From contig NZ_QWEV01000005.1 of assembly GCF_003858395.1 (NCBI RefSeq), forward strand, positions 1,178,001-1,242,000: a stretch of DNA of 64,000 bases, read 5' to 3'. Under the pieces are notes generated by a model that saw nothing but the letters and a program-made list of their open reading frames with translations, made no database searches and had not been told where the DNA came from. The stretch is from Acidipila sp. EB88. Its GTDB lineage: Bacteria > Acidobacteriota > Terriglobia > Terriglobales > Acidobacteriaceae. The translations under genes and the position numbers were made by a program. Positions 18,394-27,665 of this stretch are shown in pieces; position 1 is the stretch's first letter; every line of letters begins with the position of its first letter.

Positions 18394-19590
18394 CTACCCG
18401 AGGCGGTAGACGCGTTCTTTCCAGGTGGTCTGGCGGCCGCGCAGCTTGGCAGCAAGGGCGTACCACTGCAGCACCAGCAGGGCGGCGACGCCCACGGGAT
18501 GAAGCGCGGCGCCAAACAGGCTTTGGCGAAAGCGCACCATGGCGACGGCGCGTGGGATGTAGCCGGCGGCCAACGCGATGGAGGCCCAGAGCAGCGGGCC
18601 GCCCGTGACAAAGCTGGTGGCGAACCAGGCAGCGGGGACCACCTGTCCGAACAGGAGCATGATGGTGAACGGCAGAATGCGGGCGGGTGTGGCCATTCCT
18701 TCGGTCGCGTTCTTGCCGAGGCCACACCAGACTTCACGAGCGTTGCGGTACATGCGGCAGGTGGCGAGCGCGGTGAAGTCGAAGAGATCGGTTGCATAGC
18801 CGGCTTTTCGTAACAGTGCTGGTAGCAATATGCCGTCGTGCATGGTTGCGCGGATAGCCGCGTGGCCGCCGCTGGCGCGGTATGCCTCGCGCCGCACCAG
18901 CATGATCTGCCCGCAGCCGGCGGCGAGCGAAGGAATGCGCGGGAAATGGCGCAGGCCGGGCATGGGCAGATAGCAGAGCAACACGAAGTGAATGAGTGGG
19001 ATCAGGATCTGCTCGAGCCAGGTGCGGGTTTCTTCGTACGGGAAGCCGCTGATGAGGTCGGACTGCCCTGATGCGAGCTCATGCAGCAGCGTTGCGAGTG
19101 CGTCGGGCTGGAGGCGCACATCTGCGTCGAGAAAGCACAAAACATCGGCATGCGCGAGGCTGGAGAGCACGGAGCAGGCGTGTTGCTTGCCGTTCCACCC
19201 GGCGGCAAGCGGCGGGGCGGAGTGCAGGGTGAGGCGCGGGTCGCGGGCGGCGATCGCGAGGACTTCTTCGGCGGTGCGGTCGGAGGAGGCGTCGTCGAGC
19301 ACGAGGAGTTCGAGAGTGGTACCGGTAGATGCGAGTACGCTGCGGCAGGCGGCGGCGATGCCCGCTTCCTCGTTGCGTGCGGGGATCAGAACAGAGATGG
19401 CCGTCTGCGTTGGTTGCTCGGCTTCAACGGGTGTAGCGGAGCCCTGCGGCGGGCGGCGCGGCGCGCGGTAGTAGGCGAGGTTGACGGCGAACGTCAGCAG
19501 CGGGCCGAGTGAGCAACCGAGCGCGAGCAGCAACCAGGGGGAACGGGGCAGAGGCGTCAAGCGCTGACCTTTGCCCTGGTGGCGCCGCAT
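18394..19590 (-). CDS. crtQ: Carotenoid glycosyltransferase, CrtQ-like (GT2)
   Basis: 398 residues. One N-terminal membrane segment (SPWLLLALGCSLGPLLTFAV) precedes a GT2 domain: SVLIPARNEEAGI, VLDDASSDRT, LAAGWNGKQHACSVL and the metal site CFLDADVRLQPDAL. Three or four membrane helices follow. This layout matches 4,4'-diaponeurosporenoate glycosyltransferase (CrtQ), which adds glucose to a C30 carotenoic acid at the membrane. Hopanoid-associated HpnB-type enzymes are the close alternative; the crt neighbours favour CrtQ. It is last in the five-gene operon, 21 bp after the acyltransferase. Confidence 0.75.
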   Translation of the reverse strand: MRRHQGKGQRLTPLPRSPWLLLALGCSLGPLLTFAVNLAYYRAPRRPPQGSATPVEAEQPTQTAISVLIPARNEEAGIAAACRSVLASTGTTLELLVLDDASSDRTAEEVLAIAARDPRLTLHSAPPLAAGWNGKQHACSVLSSLAHADVLCFLDADVRLQPDALATLLHELASGQSDLISGFPYEETRTWLEQILIPLIHFVLLCYLPMPGLRHFPRIPSLAAGCGQIMLVRREAYRASGGHAAIRATMHDGILLPALLRKAGYATDLFDFTALATCRMYRNAREVWCGLGKNATEGMATPARILPFTIMLLFGQVVPAAWFATSFVTGGPLLWASIALAAGYIPRAVAMVRFRQSLFGAALHPVGVAALLVLQWYALAAKLRGRQTTWKERVYRLG

Positions 19591-19611
19591 CGGATGCGGT
19601 AATAGCGAGGG

Positions 19612-21078
19612 TCAAGCATGGGGATCGCCCACACTTCTGTTGCATTGGCTGACCTGCATGTTTGCACCGCGTCGAAATGGGTCGCGCGACTGGTTGTGCT
19701 GGAGTGCGCCGTGACCCGGTTCGAAGTGCTCACCGCGAGTGAAGGCGCGAAAACGTTGCCACGCGCCATAGATGCCGCTGGTGCCGCTCGAGCCGCTGAG
19801 CACTGTGTGGAACTCCGCGGGGTTGCGACGGGCAGCAATGGCGGCCAGCGTGTCGAGGGTATGAGCAAGGGCAAGCGCTACGTGTTCGCCGGCAGCGGTT
19901 ACTGTGCCTGCGTTGGTTGCATTTTGGCAGGCTGCGGTCTCGGTTGTGAGCCGTGTAGGCTGGGTCGCTGAAGGCTCGCTGTCACGTGGCGATTGCGCCT
20001 GGTCGCGATCGGCGACGGCGAGTTGGCCGTGGTGGAAATGCAGCGGCTTGCCGAGCAGCGCGAGGGCCTCGGGGAGGCGCTCGTCCCAGAAGGTGTACTC
20101 GAGAGCGAGTGGCAGCACGGTGACGTCGGGTGTGCGGCGCAGCAGGGCGTCGAGCCCCGCGCGGAACTGGATGGGGCGCGCACGGGTGTCGGTGAAGTGG
20201 CCCTGCGGTGTGAGCCACAGCACGGCGCCGGGGTCCGCGAAGATGCGCGCGGCGCCGCGAAGAAACTGCGCAGCGCCCCGAGGTGTGTCCTGCTCGACCG
20301 GGAAGAGGCCGAGCTTTCGGAAAATGCCGTAGCGGGAAAAGGCGCGCGCGTCCATGGGCGCGTAGTGGTCAGATTGCCGCTCGAGAAAACGGCTGAGCAC
20401 GATGGAAGTAAGCGGGTCCCACCAGGAGGGATGGTTGAGACAGATGAGCAGGGGGCCGCGAGGCGCATCATGTGACGCGTCCTGACGGCGATTGAGCGCA
20501 GGCCAGTGTTCGGCGCCGGCGAGGCGGAGGGCGTGGAAGTGACGCCCGATGAAGAAGTGGAGATATGTGTCGAAGCAGCGGAGCAGCGCGCGCGACGGGC
20601 GCTCGAGTGTGGCAGCACTGGAGCGCGGCGCTCGGCTTTGCACCTTGGACTGCCCGGTGCTTTGCGCGATGCCGGTGAAGAGCGGAGCGGCGGTGTGCGC
20701 GGAGGGATCGGGTGCGACCAGGATAGAAGGCGCCGACGCGATGATCGCGGGTGGCGCGCTGAAAGGTGCACGCAGTGAGCTTGCCCCCGTGCTTCCGCTG
20801 CGCATAGTGGCGGGGCTGGGTCTCGGCAGAAACGATGAAATCGCAGTGTCAGTCACTGTGCTGGTTCCGGAAACAGGCGCGGGGGTACAAAGCTGGGCGC
20901 TGTGGGTAGGCGTGTCGAACGCGCCTGCATCCGAGGGAACAAACGCCGAGCAAGATGTTGCGACAGTGGGGGAGTCGGTCGGTTCGATCGGCGCAAATGC
21001 GGCAGGCGTTGAGGACGCAGCGACGCCATTCGCAACCGCTTCGGTTGCGAATGGCTCGAGCCGCGTCCGGTCGCTCAT
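19612..21078 (-). CDS. PlsC-like 1-acylglycerol-type acyltransferase in the carotenoid operon
   Basis: 488 residues. Residues 1-160 are a low-complexity Ala/Ser/Thr/Pro tract with no recognisable domain. The PlsC/LPLAT domain begins near 160: the HX4D motif NHPSWWD at 215-221, FRKLGLFPVEQDT, and the PQGHF block at 291-295. The ATG overlaps the crtP stop by 4 bp (ATGA), so translation is coupled. In staphyloxanthin synthesis the last step is acylation of the sugar by CrtO, a different protein family. A PlsC-type enzyme here could do that job, or acylate the lipid environment (inference). Internal ATGs (for example residue 92) would give shorter forms. Confidence 0.8.
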   Translation of the reverse strand: MSDRTRLEPFATEAVANGVAASSTPAAFAPIEPTDSPTVATSCSAFVPSDAGAFDTPTHSAQLCTPAPVSGTSTVTDTAISSFLPRPSPATMRSGSTGASSLRAPFSAPPAIIASAPSILVAPDPSAHTAAPLFTGIAQSTGQSKVQSRAPRSSAATLERPSRALLRCFDTYLHFFIGRHFHALRLAGAEHWPALNRRQDASHDAPRGPLLICLNHPSWWDPLTSIVLSRFLERQSDHYAPMDARAFSRYGIFRKLGLFPVEQDTPRGAAQFLRGAARIFADPGAVLWLTPQGHFTDTRARPIQFRAGLDALLRRTPDVTVLPLALEYTFWDERLPEALALLGKPLHFHHGQLAVADRDQAQSPRDSEPSATQPTRLTTETAACQNATNAGTVTAAGEHVALALAHTLDTLAAIAARRNPAEFHTVLSGSSGTSGIYGAWQRFRAFTRGEHFEPGHGALQHNQSRDPFRRGANMQVSQCNRSVGDPHA

Positions 21079-22658
21079 CGTGCGGCGGCCAGCAGGGATT
21101 CGGCCTCCCTGCGTGCGGCGAGTGCAGGCTCGACGCCACGGTAGCGCTGGTCCACTGCGTCTCCCGCGATCCAGCCCGACATCATCACCATCGGCATGCC
21201 AGGGCCGGGATGCGCCGCGCCGCCTGCGAGGAAGAGCCCATCAATCTCGGTGGAAGTATTGGAGGGTTTGAAGGCGCCGTTGAAGCGGCCATGGCTCGAG
21301 AGCCCGTAGATCGCGCCGTTCAGCACCTTGTAGCGGTTATGAATGTCGACAGGCGTGAGGGCGTGCTCATAGACGATGCGATCTTCAATGTCGGTAAGCC
21401 CGGCGGTGCGCTTGAGCTTGTCAAGAATGACCTGGCGGTAGCGCGGGAACATTTTTGACCAGTCGTGGTGCGGGCGCAGGAACGGCGTGTGCACGAGTAC
21501 GTAGAAAGCATCGCCACCAGGAGGCGCGGTAGCGGGTTCAGTGCCCGAGGTGGATGCGATGTAGCAGGTCGGGTCGGGTGCGGGTTCGCCGAGGTCGTAG
21601 ATATGGTGGAACTCCTCGTGCGGGTCGCGGGAGAAGACGAAGTCGTGGTGCGCCATGTGCTCGTAGCGCTTGTTGAGACCGAGGTAGAGCACGACACCGG
21701 AGCAGGCGGGTTCGTACTCGCGTTCCTTGTTGAACTTGTCGGCGGGTGCGCCGCCGATGAGCTCGCGGTAGGTGCGCACCGCGTCTTCGTTGGAGACCAC
21801 GGCGTCAAAGTCATAGCGATGACCGGCGGTGGTGACGAGGCCGGTGATCCTGCTGCGCTTGCCGTTGCTGTCTGACTTGTCGGCGGACTCGGTGAGCAGG
21901 CGCTCGATCTCGGTGGAGGTGTGGTACTCGACGCCGAGTTCACGGCCGAGTTTCACCAGCGCCTCGGGCACGGCGCGGGTGCCGCCCATGGGGTACCAAA
22001 TCCCCTCTTCAGCCTGCATGTTGCCGATGGAGCAAAGGATGGCGGGCGAGGCATCGGGCGAGGAGCCGACGTACTGGACGTAGTGGTCGAGCATCTGCGC
22101 GACGTCGGGATCGTCGATGTACTTGCGGATGGTGCCGGCGACGGTGTGGCCGATACGCATCTGGAGCAGGTCGCGGAGCACTCGCTTGTCGAAGGCACCA
22201 TTCATGTCGAAGGTGTCTCTGATGGAGCCGACGGACTTCCAGAAGAAGAAGCGGTCGGAGATCTCATGGAGGTCCTGCGAGTAGTTCATGAACTGCACGT
22301 ACTTGTCGCCCATACCGGGCTTGCGCGCATTGAGGCTGGTGGCCATTTCACCGATGTCGTGCTTCAGGTCGAGCACTGAACCATTGTCGAAGAAGCAGCG
22401 CCATTGCGGGTCGAGGCGCACCATCTGCACATAGTCATCGAGATTGCGGCCGGCTTCGCAGAAGACGCGACGGAGGACGGAGGGCTGAATCAGGATGGTG
22501 GGGCCCATGTCGAAGCGGAAGCCTTGTTCCTGCAGGACGGCGGCCTTGCCGCCTAGCCAGGGGTTCTTCTCGAAGACCGAGACCTGGTAGCCACGCGCGG
22601 CCAAGGTGCAGGCGGCGGAAAGACCGCCGAGGCCGGAACCGATTACTGCAATGCGCAT
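21075..22658 (-). CDS. crtP: CrtP-like C30 carotenoid oxidase (CrtI family)
   Basis: 527 residues, of usual CrtI-family length. The N-terminal FAD dinucleotide fold reads AVIGSGLGGLSAACTLAARG, followed by FRFDMGPTILIQPSVLRRVF. The block YVQYVGSSPDASPAILCSIG and the C-terminal FLAGGAAHPGPGMPMVMMSG are the pattern I associate with the CrtN2/CrtP type, which oxidises terminal methyls of diapolycopene or diaponeurosporene to aldehydes. A second desaturase role is the alternative. A strong Shine-Dalgarno (GAGGAGAAACACCAG) precedes the ATG. It lies 81 bp after the aldehyde dehydrogenase and overlaps the acyltransferase start by 4 bp. Confidence 0.78.
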   Translation of the reverse strand: MRIAVIGSGLGGLSAACTLAARGYQVSVFEKNPWLGGKAAVLQEQGFRFDMGPTILIQPSVLRRVFCEAGRNLDDYVQMVRLDPQWRCFFDNGSVLDLKHDIGEMATSLNARKPGMGDKYVQFMNYSQDLHEISDRFFFWKSVGSIRDTFDMNGAFDKRVLRDLLQMRIGHTVAGTIRKYIDDPDVAQMLDHYVQYVGSSPDASPAILCSIGNMQAEEGIWYPMGGTRAVPEALVKLGRELGVEYHTSTEIERLLTESADKSDSNGKRSRITGLVTTAGHRYDFDAVVSNEDAVRTYRELIGGAPADKFNKEREYEPACSGVVLYLGLNKRYEHMAHHDFVFSRDPHEEFHHIYDLGEPAPDPTCYIASTSGTEPATAPPGGDAFYVLVHTPFLRPHHDWSKMFPRYRQVILDKLKRTAGLTDIEDRIVYEHALTPVDIHNRYKVLNGAIYGLSSHGRFNGAFKPSNTSTEIDGLFLAGGAAHPGPGMPMVMMSGWIAGDAVDQRYRGVEPALAARREAESLLAAAR

Positions 22659-22739
22659 CTGGTGTTTCTCCTCAGAATGGTGCGGGGGATAACTGAATAT
22701 TTACAGTCCAGGACGGACGCCGACGGCCTGAAGTTTGTA

Positions 22740-24293
22740 TCAGGCACGCGGGGGTTTAAGCCCGGGAAGGGCTTTGCCCATGGCACGAAAACCGGCCAGG
22801 CGATTGCGCCAGCCCTGCGCGTGCACTGCCTGCAGGTAGCCTGCAAAGAGTGCGCCGTGCGCCGCAGTGGTGGGCTGGTATGGAATGCGGCTCTTGGAGC
22901 GCTGGCGAACAATGGCGCGGGGCGCAGACATTTCAAGCAGACCTTCGCGGCCGCGGGTGGCGCCGAAACCGGAGCGTTTGCGACCGGAGAACGGCACGCG
23001 CGGGTCGGCGGTGGCGACGATGAGGTCGTTAAGCAGGATGGTACCCGCGGTGAGGGATTGCGCCAGGGTGCGGGCCTCGGACTCGGGGCCAAAGATCGCT
23101 GCGGTGAGCGCGTAGGGACAGTGCTCGTGCATGGAGGCGGCTTCGCGCAGGGTCGTAAACGGCAGCAGCGAGAGCACCGGCGCGAAAAGATCTGTCTGCG
23201 CGATGCGCATGGAGGGCGCAACACCGGCGAGCAGGGTAGGGCCAAGGGGAACGGGGGCGTGGCCGTGCGAAGGGGTGGCGCTGCCATCGACCAGCACCTG
23301 GGCGCCGTGCACGCGTGCGTCGGTCAGACACTCAAGCAGCAGCAGCGCGGTGGAGGGTGTCACAGGAACGCGAGGCAGCGCGGCGAGCGCGGTGTGCAGG
23401 GCTACGGCCAGTTCGTCTGCAATCGCGGAGTCAACCAGGACGCGGCGAGGCGCCATGCAGGTGGCAGAGCCGTTGAGGCGCAGGCCGAAGAGCAGTGCGT
23501 CCACGACACGGGCCGGGTCTGCGCCCTGCAGCACGAACACCGCGTCGCAGCCGGAAAGCTCCATGACAGACGGAATGGCGCGGTGAGCGAGGGTGTGGAG
23601 CACCGCTTCGCCGGTGGCAGCAGAGCCGGTAAGAAAAACCTTGTCGACGCCGGCTTCGATGGCCGCTGTGGCAGCGGCAGGGTCGGGGTCGAGGATGGTG
23701 AGCAGCTCAGGCGGAAGGCCGGAGGCGATGAGCATGACGCGCAGCGCGTGGGCGCAGGCTACGCCGGAGGGTGCGGGCTTCCAGAGCACGGCGTTGCCTG
23801 CGGCCAGCGCCTGCAGGGCCTGGGCTCCGGGAAGAAACAGCGGATAGTTGCCGGGGCCGATGATGAGCACAACGCCGAGCGGGACGCGCTCGACCTCCAC
23901 ATCCACGGAGCGCAGCCAGAAGGGACGAGAGCTCGCATCTTCGCGGCGGGTGCGCAGGATGAACGCGGCTTCGCGCTCAAGAAAGCGGCAGCACTCGGCA
24001 AGTGGCAGGATTTCCGCGACCAGGGTGTCGGACTCGGTGCGGCGCAGGCTGCCGGGGTAAGCGCAGGCGACCGTGGCGGCGAGCTCGCGTGAGCCGGTGG
24101 CCAGCTCTGCCCGAAAACAACGCAGTATATGGAGGCGGCTGCGGATGGGGGTGGCTGCCCACAGGCGCTGAGCAGCACGCATGTCGACTAACTTCTCTGC
24201 GATTGTTCTCGGGGTGGAAGCCTCGCGCACGTCAGCGGCGGACGCGAAGAGAGGCGCCGTGCGACCAGCCGGAACGTGCGGCAGGGTAGGCAT
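22740..24293 (-). CDS. Aldehyde dehydrogenase, probable diapocarotenal dehydrogenase
   Basis: 517 residues. ALDH landmarks: GPGNYPLFLPG with the oxyanion Asn at 149, the cofactor loop KVFLTGSAATGEA, the general base in MELSGCDAVFV (Glu245), and the catalytic Cys279 in LNGSATCMAPRRVL. ELSG replaces the common ELGG. The gene starts 4 bp after the crtN-like stop and precedes the crtP-like gene. By analogy with C30 clusters of Methylomonas and Staphylococcus, it would convert the terminal carotenoid aldehyde made by CrtP to the acid, ready for glycosylation. Substrate assignment rests on context. Confidence 0.83.
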   Translation of the reverse strand: MPTLPHVPAGRTAPLFASAADVREASTPRTIAEKLVDMRAAQRLWAATPIRSRLHILRCFRAELATGSRELAATVACAYPGSLRRTESDTLVAEILPLAECCRFLEREAAFILRTRREDASSRPFWLRSVDVEVERVPLGVVLIIGPGNYPLFLPGAQALQALAAGNAVLWKPAPSGVACAHALRVMLIASGLPPELLTILDPDPAAATAAIEAGVDKVFLTGSAATGEAVLHTLAHRAIPSVMELSGCDAVFVLQGADPARVVDALLFGLRLNGSATCMAPRRVLVDSAIADELAVALHTALAALPRVPVTPSTALLLLECLTDARVHGAQVLVDGSATPSHGHAPVPLGPTLLAGVAPSMRIAQTDLFAPVLSLLPFTTLREAASMHEHCPYALTAAIFGPESEARTLAQSLTAGTILLNDLIVATADPRVPFSGRKRSGFGATRGREGLLEMSAPRAIVRQRSKSRIPYQPTTAAHGALFAGYLQAVHAQGWRNRLAGFRAMGKALPGLKPPRA

Positions 24294-24297
24294 GCAA

Positions 24298-25848
24298 TCA
24301 GCTTACAGTCTCGTACACAGAGTCGGGAGGCGGGGTGCCGATGGCAACGGGCTCGGTGTTGAACTGGGGTTCAATATCGAGGTCCTCTAGCAACAGGCGC
24401 GCGGTAATGCGGGCGGATTCGAAGATTACGGGAAGACCGCTGCCGGGGTGGGTCCCGCCGCCGACAAGATAAACGCTGTCGAGATCTTCGAAACGATTAT
24501 GCGGTCGGAGGTGCAGCATCTGCCGCAGGGAGTGGGACATGGAGAAGGTTGCGCCGCGATAGAGGCCGTAGTCGTCGGTCCAGTCAGTGGGCGTGAGGAT
24601 CTTCTCGGTGCGGATGCGGCGCTCCACGTCGTGAATCCCGATCTTCTTCATCTGCTCGATAGCGAGAGCACGGAAGCGTGGCTGCTCGGCCGCCCAGTCC
24701 ACCGAGCCGGTGTCGTGGGTGACGGGCAGCAGAACGTATAGGGTGCTCATGCCATTGGGCGCCAACGTGGGGTCGGTCACGCAGGCATTCTGCACATAGA
24801 AGGAGGGATCGGCGGAGAGGCGGTGGTTCTCCTCGATGTCGCGCAGGCCTTCACGGTAGTTTTTCGCGAGATAGATGGTGTGGTGGGAAAGGTCTTCGTA
24901 CATGCCTTCGATACCGAGGTACATCATGAATGTCGAGCAGGAGAAGCGCTTCTTCTGAATTTTCTTGTCGGTCCACTTACGGCGCAGCTTATCGGGGACC
25001 ATGGTGCGCATGGCGTCGGCGAAGTCGGCGTTGATGACGACCGAATCCGCAGCGAGCGTGCGCTCCGAAGTACGGACGCCCACAGCCTTGCGGCCTTCAA
25101 AGATCAGGCCTTCCACGGGCTCATTGAGCAGGATGCGCACACCAAGCGAGCGGGCGACTCGGGCCATGGCCTCGGAGACAGAGCCGCAGCCGCCGATGGG
25201 ATGGAAGACGCCGTGCTCGTACTCAAGGAAGGACAGGATCGAGAACAGCGACGGGCAGGAGAACGGGCTCATGCCGAGGTACTTGGACTGAAAGGAGAAG
25301 CCGAGGCGGATGCGCTCATCGTGGAAGTAGGACGAGAGCTCGCTGTCCAGGGATCGCCATGGGCGCAGAAGTGGGAGCAGGCGCAACATGTCCGGGTGCA
25401 CGAGGTCGCGCCAGGATTCAAAAGGCGCTTCCAGAAACGGGACAAACTTCTCGAGCTTAACGCGGTTCTCGTTCATGAACCGGTAGAAACCCTCGGCGTC
25501 GTGGGGTGAAAGCTTGCGGATTTCGGCAGCCATGCGTTCGACGTCGGGGGTGGCGAGGAGCTCGCCGCCGGCACCGTAGACCAGGCGGTATTGCGGATCG
25601 AGACGCTCCATGGGAATTTCGGCTTCAAGATCGAAGCCTGCAGACGCAAAGATCTCGCGCAGTACGCGGGGGTAGAGAAAGAAGGTTGGACCCGTGTCGA
25701 ATTTAAAACCATCGCGGTGAATGGTGGAGGTGCGTCCGCCGACGTGCGAGCGTTTCTCTACAACGGTGACATCGACACCCGAGCGCGCAAGCAAAATAGC
25801 TGCGGCCAGGCCGCCGGGCCCGGCACCTACAATTGCGACCTTCTTCAT
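24298..25848 (-). CDS. crtN: Diapophytoene (dehydrosqualene) desaturase, CrtN-like
   Basis: 516 residues. The N-terminal FAD fold is AIVGAGPGGLAAAILLARSG, followed by FKFDTGPTFFLYPRVL. Strong similarity by eye to Methylomonas-type CrtN in the FQSKYLGMSPFSCPSLFSIL block, INADFADAM, FYVQNACVTDPTLAPNG and VGGGTHPGSGLPVIFESAR near the C-terminus. The enzyme introduces the conjugated double bonds into a C30 precursor in the membrane. An AAGGATG ribosome-binding site precedes the ATG. It is the first gene of the crt operon. No squalene or dehydrosqualene synthase is in the window, so the precursor must come from elsewhere. Confidence 0.85.
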   Translation of the reverse strand: MKKVAIVGAGPGGLAAAILLARSGVDVTVVEKRSHVGGRTSTIHRDGFKFDTGPTFFLYPRVLREIFASAGFDLEAEIPMERLDPQYRLVYGAGGELLATPDVERMAAEIRKLSPHDAEGFYRFMNENRVKLEKFVPFLEAPFESWRDLVHPDMLRLLPLLRPWRSLDSELSSYFHDERIRLGFSFQSKYLGMSPFSCPSLFSILSFLEYEHGVFHPIGGCGSVSEAMARVARSLGVRILLNEPVEGLIFEGRKAVGVRTSERTLAADSVVINADFADAMRTMVPDKLRRKWTDKKIQKKRFSCSTFMMYLGIEGMYEDLSHHTIYLAKNYREGLRDIEENHRLSADPSFYVQNACVTDPTLAPNGMSTLYVLLPVTHDTGSVDWAAEQPRFRALAIEQMKKIGIHDVERRIRTEKILTPTDWTDDYGLYRGATFSMSHSLRQMLHLRPHNRFEDLDSVYLVGGGTHPGSGLPVIFESARITARLLLEDLDIEPQFNTEPVAIGTPPPDSVYETVS

Positions 25849-26027
25849 TCGACCATCCTTGAAACTGCAACCCTTGCAATGCCTGGTGCCACGATCCGTG
25901 GCTAGCGTTTCCCAATCTAAACAGATGCAACAAAGCTTGGGGAGAAAGAGGGGCAGCCGAAATGGTATGCACTTTCGCGATACAGGAAAGCCGAGATGCG
26001 CGGATGTGTGGGGCGGTATGCAACCTA

Positions 26028-26053
26028 TTTACGCGTGAGGTTTACGCGTGAGG
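26028..26053 (-). repeat. Tandem 13-bp repeat upstream of the crt operon
   Basis: tttacgcgtgagg is repeated head-to-tail at 26028-26040 and 26041-26053. It lies about 180 bp upstream of the crtN-like start and 50 bp after the hemY stop. Each unit contains ACGCGT, the same palindrome as the BlaI-type operator at 1701. A regulator site for the carotenoid operon is possible, but a chance short duplication is equally simple. The surrounding 254-bp gap between hemY and crtN holds no gene and is the likely crt promoter region. Confidence 0.4.
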
Positions 26054-26102
26054 CGCAAGGGTCGCGATCCGTTTCCGGCGCCGGCCGCGGGTAGCGGAAT
26101 GA

Positions 26103-27665
26103 TTACGATCGCGCCGAGGCAGCCTGCACGGCAGCCCGGGCTGCCTGCTGACCATGGTGTACGAGCGCGGGCAGGCCAACGCCCTGGTAGGCATTGCCGG
26201 TGAGCACAAGTCCGGGCAGGCGCGCGATGTGCGCCTGGAGCTTGCGCATACGCCCGGGGTGGCCGACGCGATACTGCGGCAGAGACAAAGGCCACCGGCG
26301 CACCACCGTGTGCAGGGGCGGGGGCAGTGGGCCGAGCAGGAGTGAGAACTGGCGGTGCGCAGCAGCGGCAATGCGTTGATCGTCCCAGTGGAGCATGCGC
26401 GGGGCGGCGTGGCCGCCGAAGAAGCCGCGCAGGAACACTGCGCCGGAGGGTGCGCGGTGATGGAACTTCTGGTGCATGAAGGTGCCGGCGAGCAGCTCAG
26501 GATCGTCGTGGAGGGTGCGCGCGGGTGGGACGAGGAAGCCGAAACCACGCGGGATACGGAGTTTCGCGGAGGACTCGGGGGAGAAGCAGAACGCGACCAC
26601 GATGGCCGAGGTGGCTTCCATGTGGAGCAGCGTGGCCGCTTCGGTGTCAAGTGGAGCGAGCAGCGCGCGGGAAACGTGCGCGGGTGTGGCGAGGATGACG
26701 GCGTCAAAAAAATCGCTGGCGGGCGCTGGCTGATCAGGCGCCGCGGAGGACGCGAAGTGTGAGACCGAATCGTTGGCCGTGGTTGAGCTCGTGGTGACGA
26801 TCCAGCGTGCGGGATCTCCCACTTGGGCAAGCGCGATCACCGGGGTGTTGCGGCGGATGCTTTCGGGTGGAAGGGCCGCGGCCAGCCGGTCGATAAGGGT
26901 GGAGAGACCGGAACGCAGGGTGGTGAAGACGGGCGGGGGTGGCTTGCCTTCCGCTTTTTGCTTCTCGATCGCGGCCATGGTCGGTGCGATCAGTGAGCCG
27001 TGCTCTCGCTCCAGACGAACAAAGGGGGCAAGCACGGCGCCGGCAGAGAGCGTGTCGATGTCGCCGCCGAATACGCCGGCGAGCAGGGGGCCTGCGACTT
27101 TTTCAGTAGCCTCGTCGCCGAAGTGCCGGTGCACAAAGGAGCGGACGGATTCATCGAAGTCGTCGGGGCGGGATTGCGCTTCGCGCTTGAGCTCTTCGGC
27201 GCGTTTGGGCTCGCGGAGGTAGGCGAGACGGGCCTGCCAGGAGAAGAGCGGCGACTCGAGGATGGGGAGCCAGCGGGTGGGCACCATCATGCGCATGCCG
27301 TCAGGCATGGGTTGCAGGGTGCGGCCCTGCACGAGGTAATTACGGCGGACAGAGTCGTTGGAGGGGATGATCTCGGGCCCGAGGCCGAGCTCGACCGCGA
27401 GGTCGTAGGCGGCGGACTTGTCGGAGACCCAGGAGTCCGGGCCGCACTCGATGGTGAAGCCTTGGTGATGGACAGTCTCAACGGTGCCGCCGAGGCGATC
27501 GGTGGCTTCGAACAGGATGAGTTGGACGGTGGGGTCTTTGGAGAGTTCGTAGGCGGCGACAAGGCCAGCCATGCCGGCGCCGATAACGGCGATGCGGCGC
27601 GGGTACGCCTGGTCCACGGCCGGGGCTTTTGTGGGGGCGGAGGGTTGGGCCGGGTGCTTGCTCAT
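26103..27665 (-). CDS. hemY: Oxygen-dependent protoporphyrinogen oxidase (HemY type)
   Basis: 520 residues. The FAD fold is RIAVIGAGMAGLVAAYELSK, followed by the substrate-side block FTIECGPDSWVSDKSAA typical of HemY. SVRSFVHRHFGDEATEKVAGPLLAGVFGGD and the C-terminal GLVLTGNAYQGVGLP fit the family. It catalyses the six-electron oxidation of protoporphyrinogen IX to protoporphyrin IX, feeding ferrochelatase. A 30-residue Lys/Pro/Ala-rich N-terminal tail precedes the fold. The ATG overlaps the hemH stop by 4 bp, so the two last enzymes of heme synthesis are coupled. The gene is sometimes named hemG in annotations; here it is the FAD-dependent HemY, not the flavodoxin HemG. Confidence 0.92.
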   Translation of the reverse strand: MSKHPAQPSAPTKAPAVDQAYPRRIAVIGAGMAGLVAAYELSKDPTVQLILFEATDRLGGTVETVHHQGFTIECGPDSWVSDKSAAYDLAVELGLGPEIIPSNDSVRRNYLVQGRTLQPMPDGMRMMVPTRWLPILESPLFSWQARLAYLREPKRAEELKREAQSRPDDFDESVRSFVHRHFGDEATEKVAGPLLAGVFGGDIDTLSAGAVLAPFVRLEREHGSLIAPTMAAIEKQKAEGKPPPPVFTTLRSGLSTLIDRLAAALPPESIRRNTPVIALAQVGDPARWIVTTSSTTANDSVSHFASSAAPDQPAPASDFFDAVILATPAHVSRALLAPLDTEAATLLHMEATSAIVVAFCFSPESSAKLRIPRGFGFLVPPARTLHDDPELLAGTFMHQKFHHRAPSGAVFLRGFFGGHAAPRMLHWDDQRIAAAAHRQFSLLLGPLPPPLHTVVRRWPLSLPQYRVGHPGRMRKLQAHIARLPGLVLTGNAYQGVGLPALVHHGQQAARAAVQAASARS

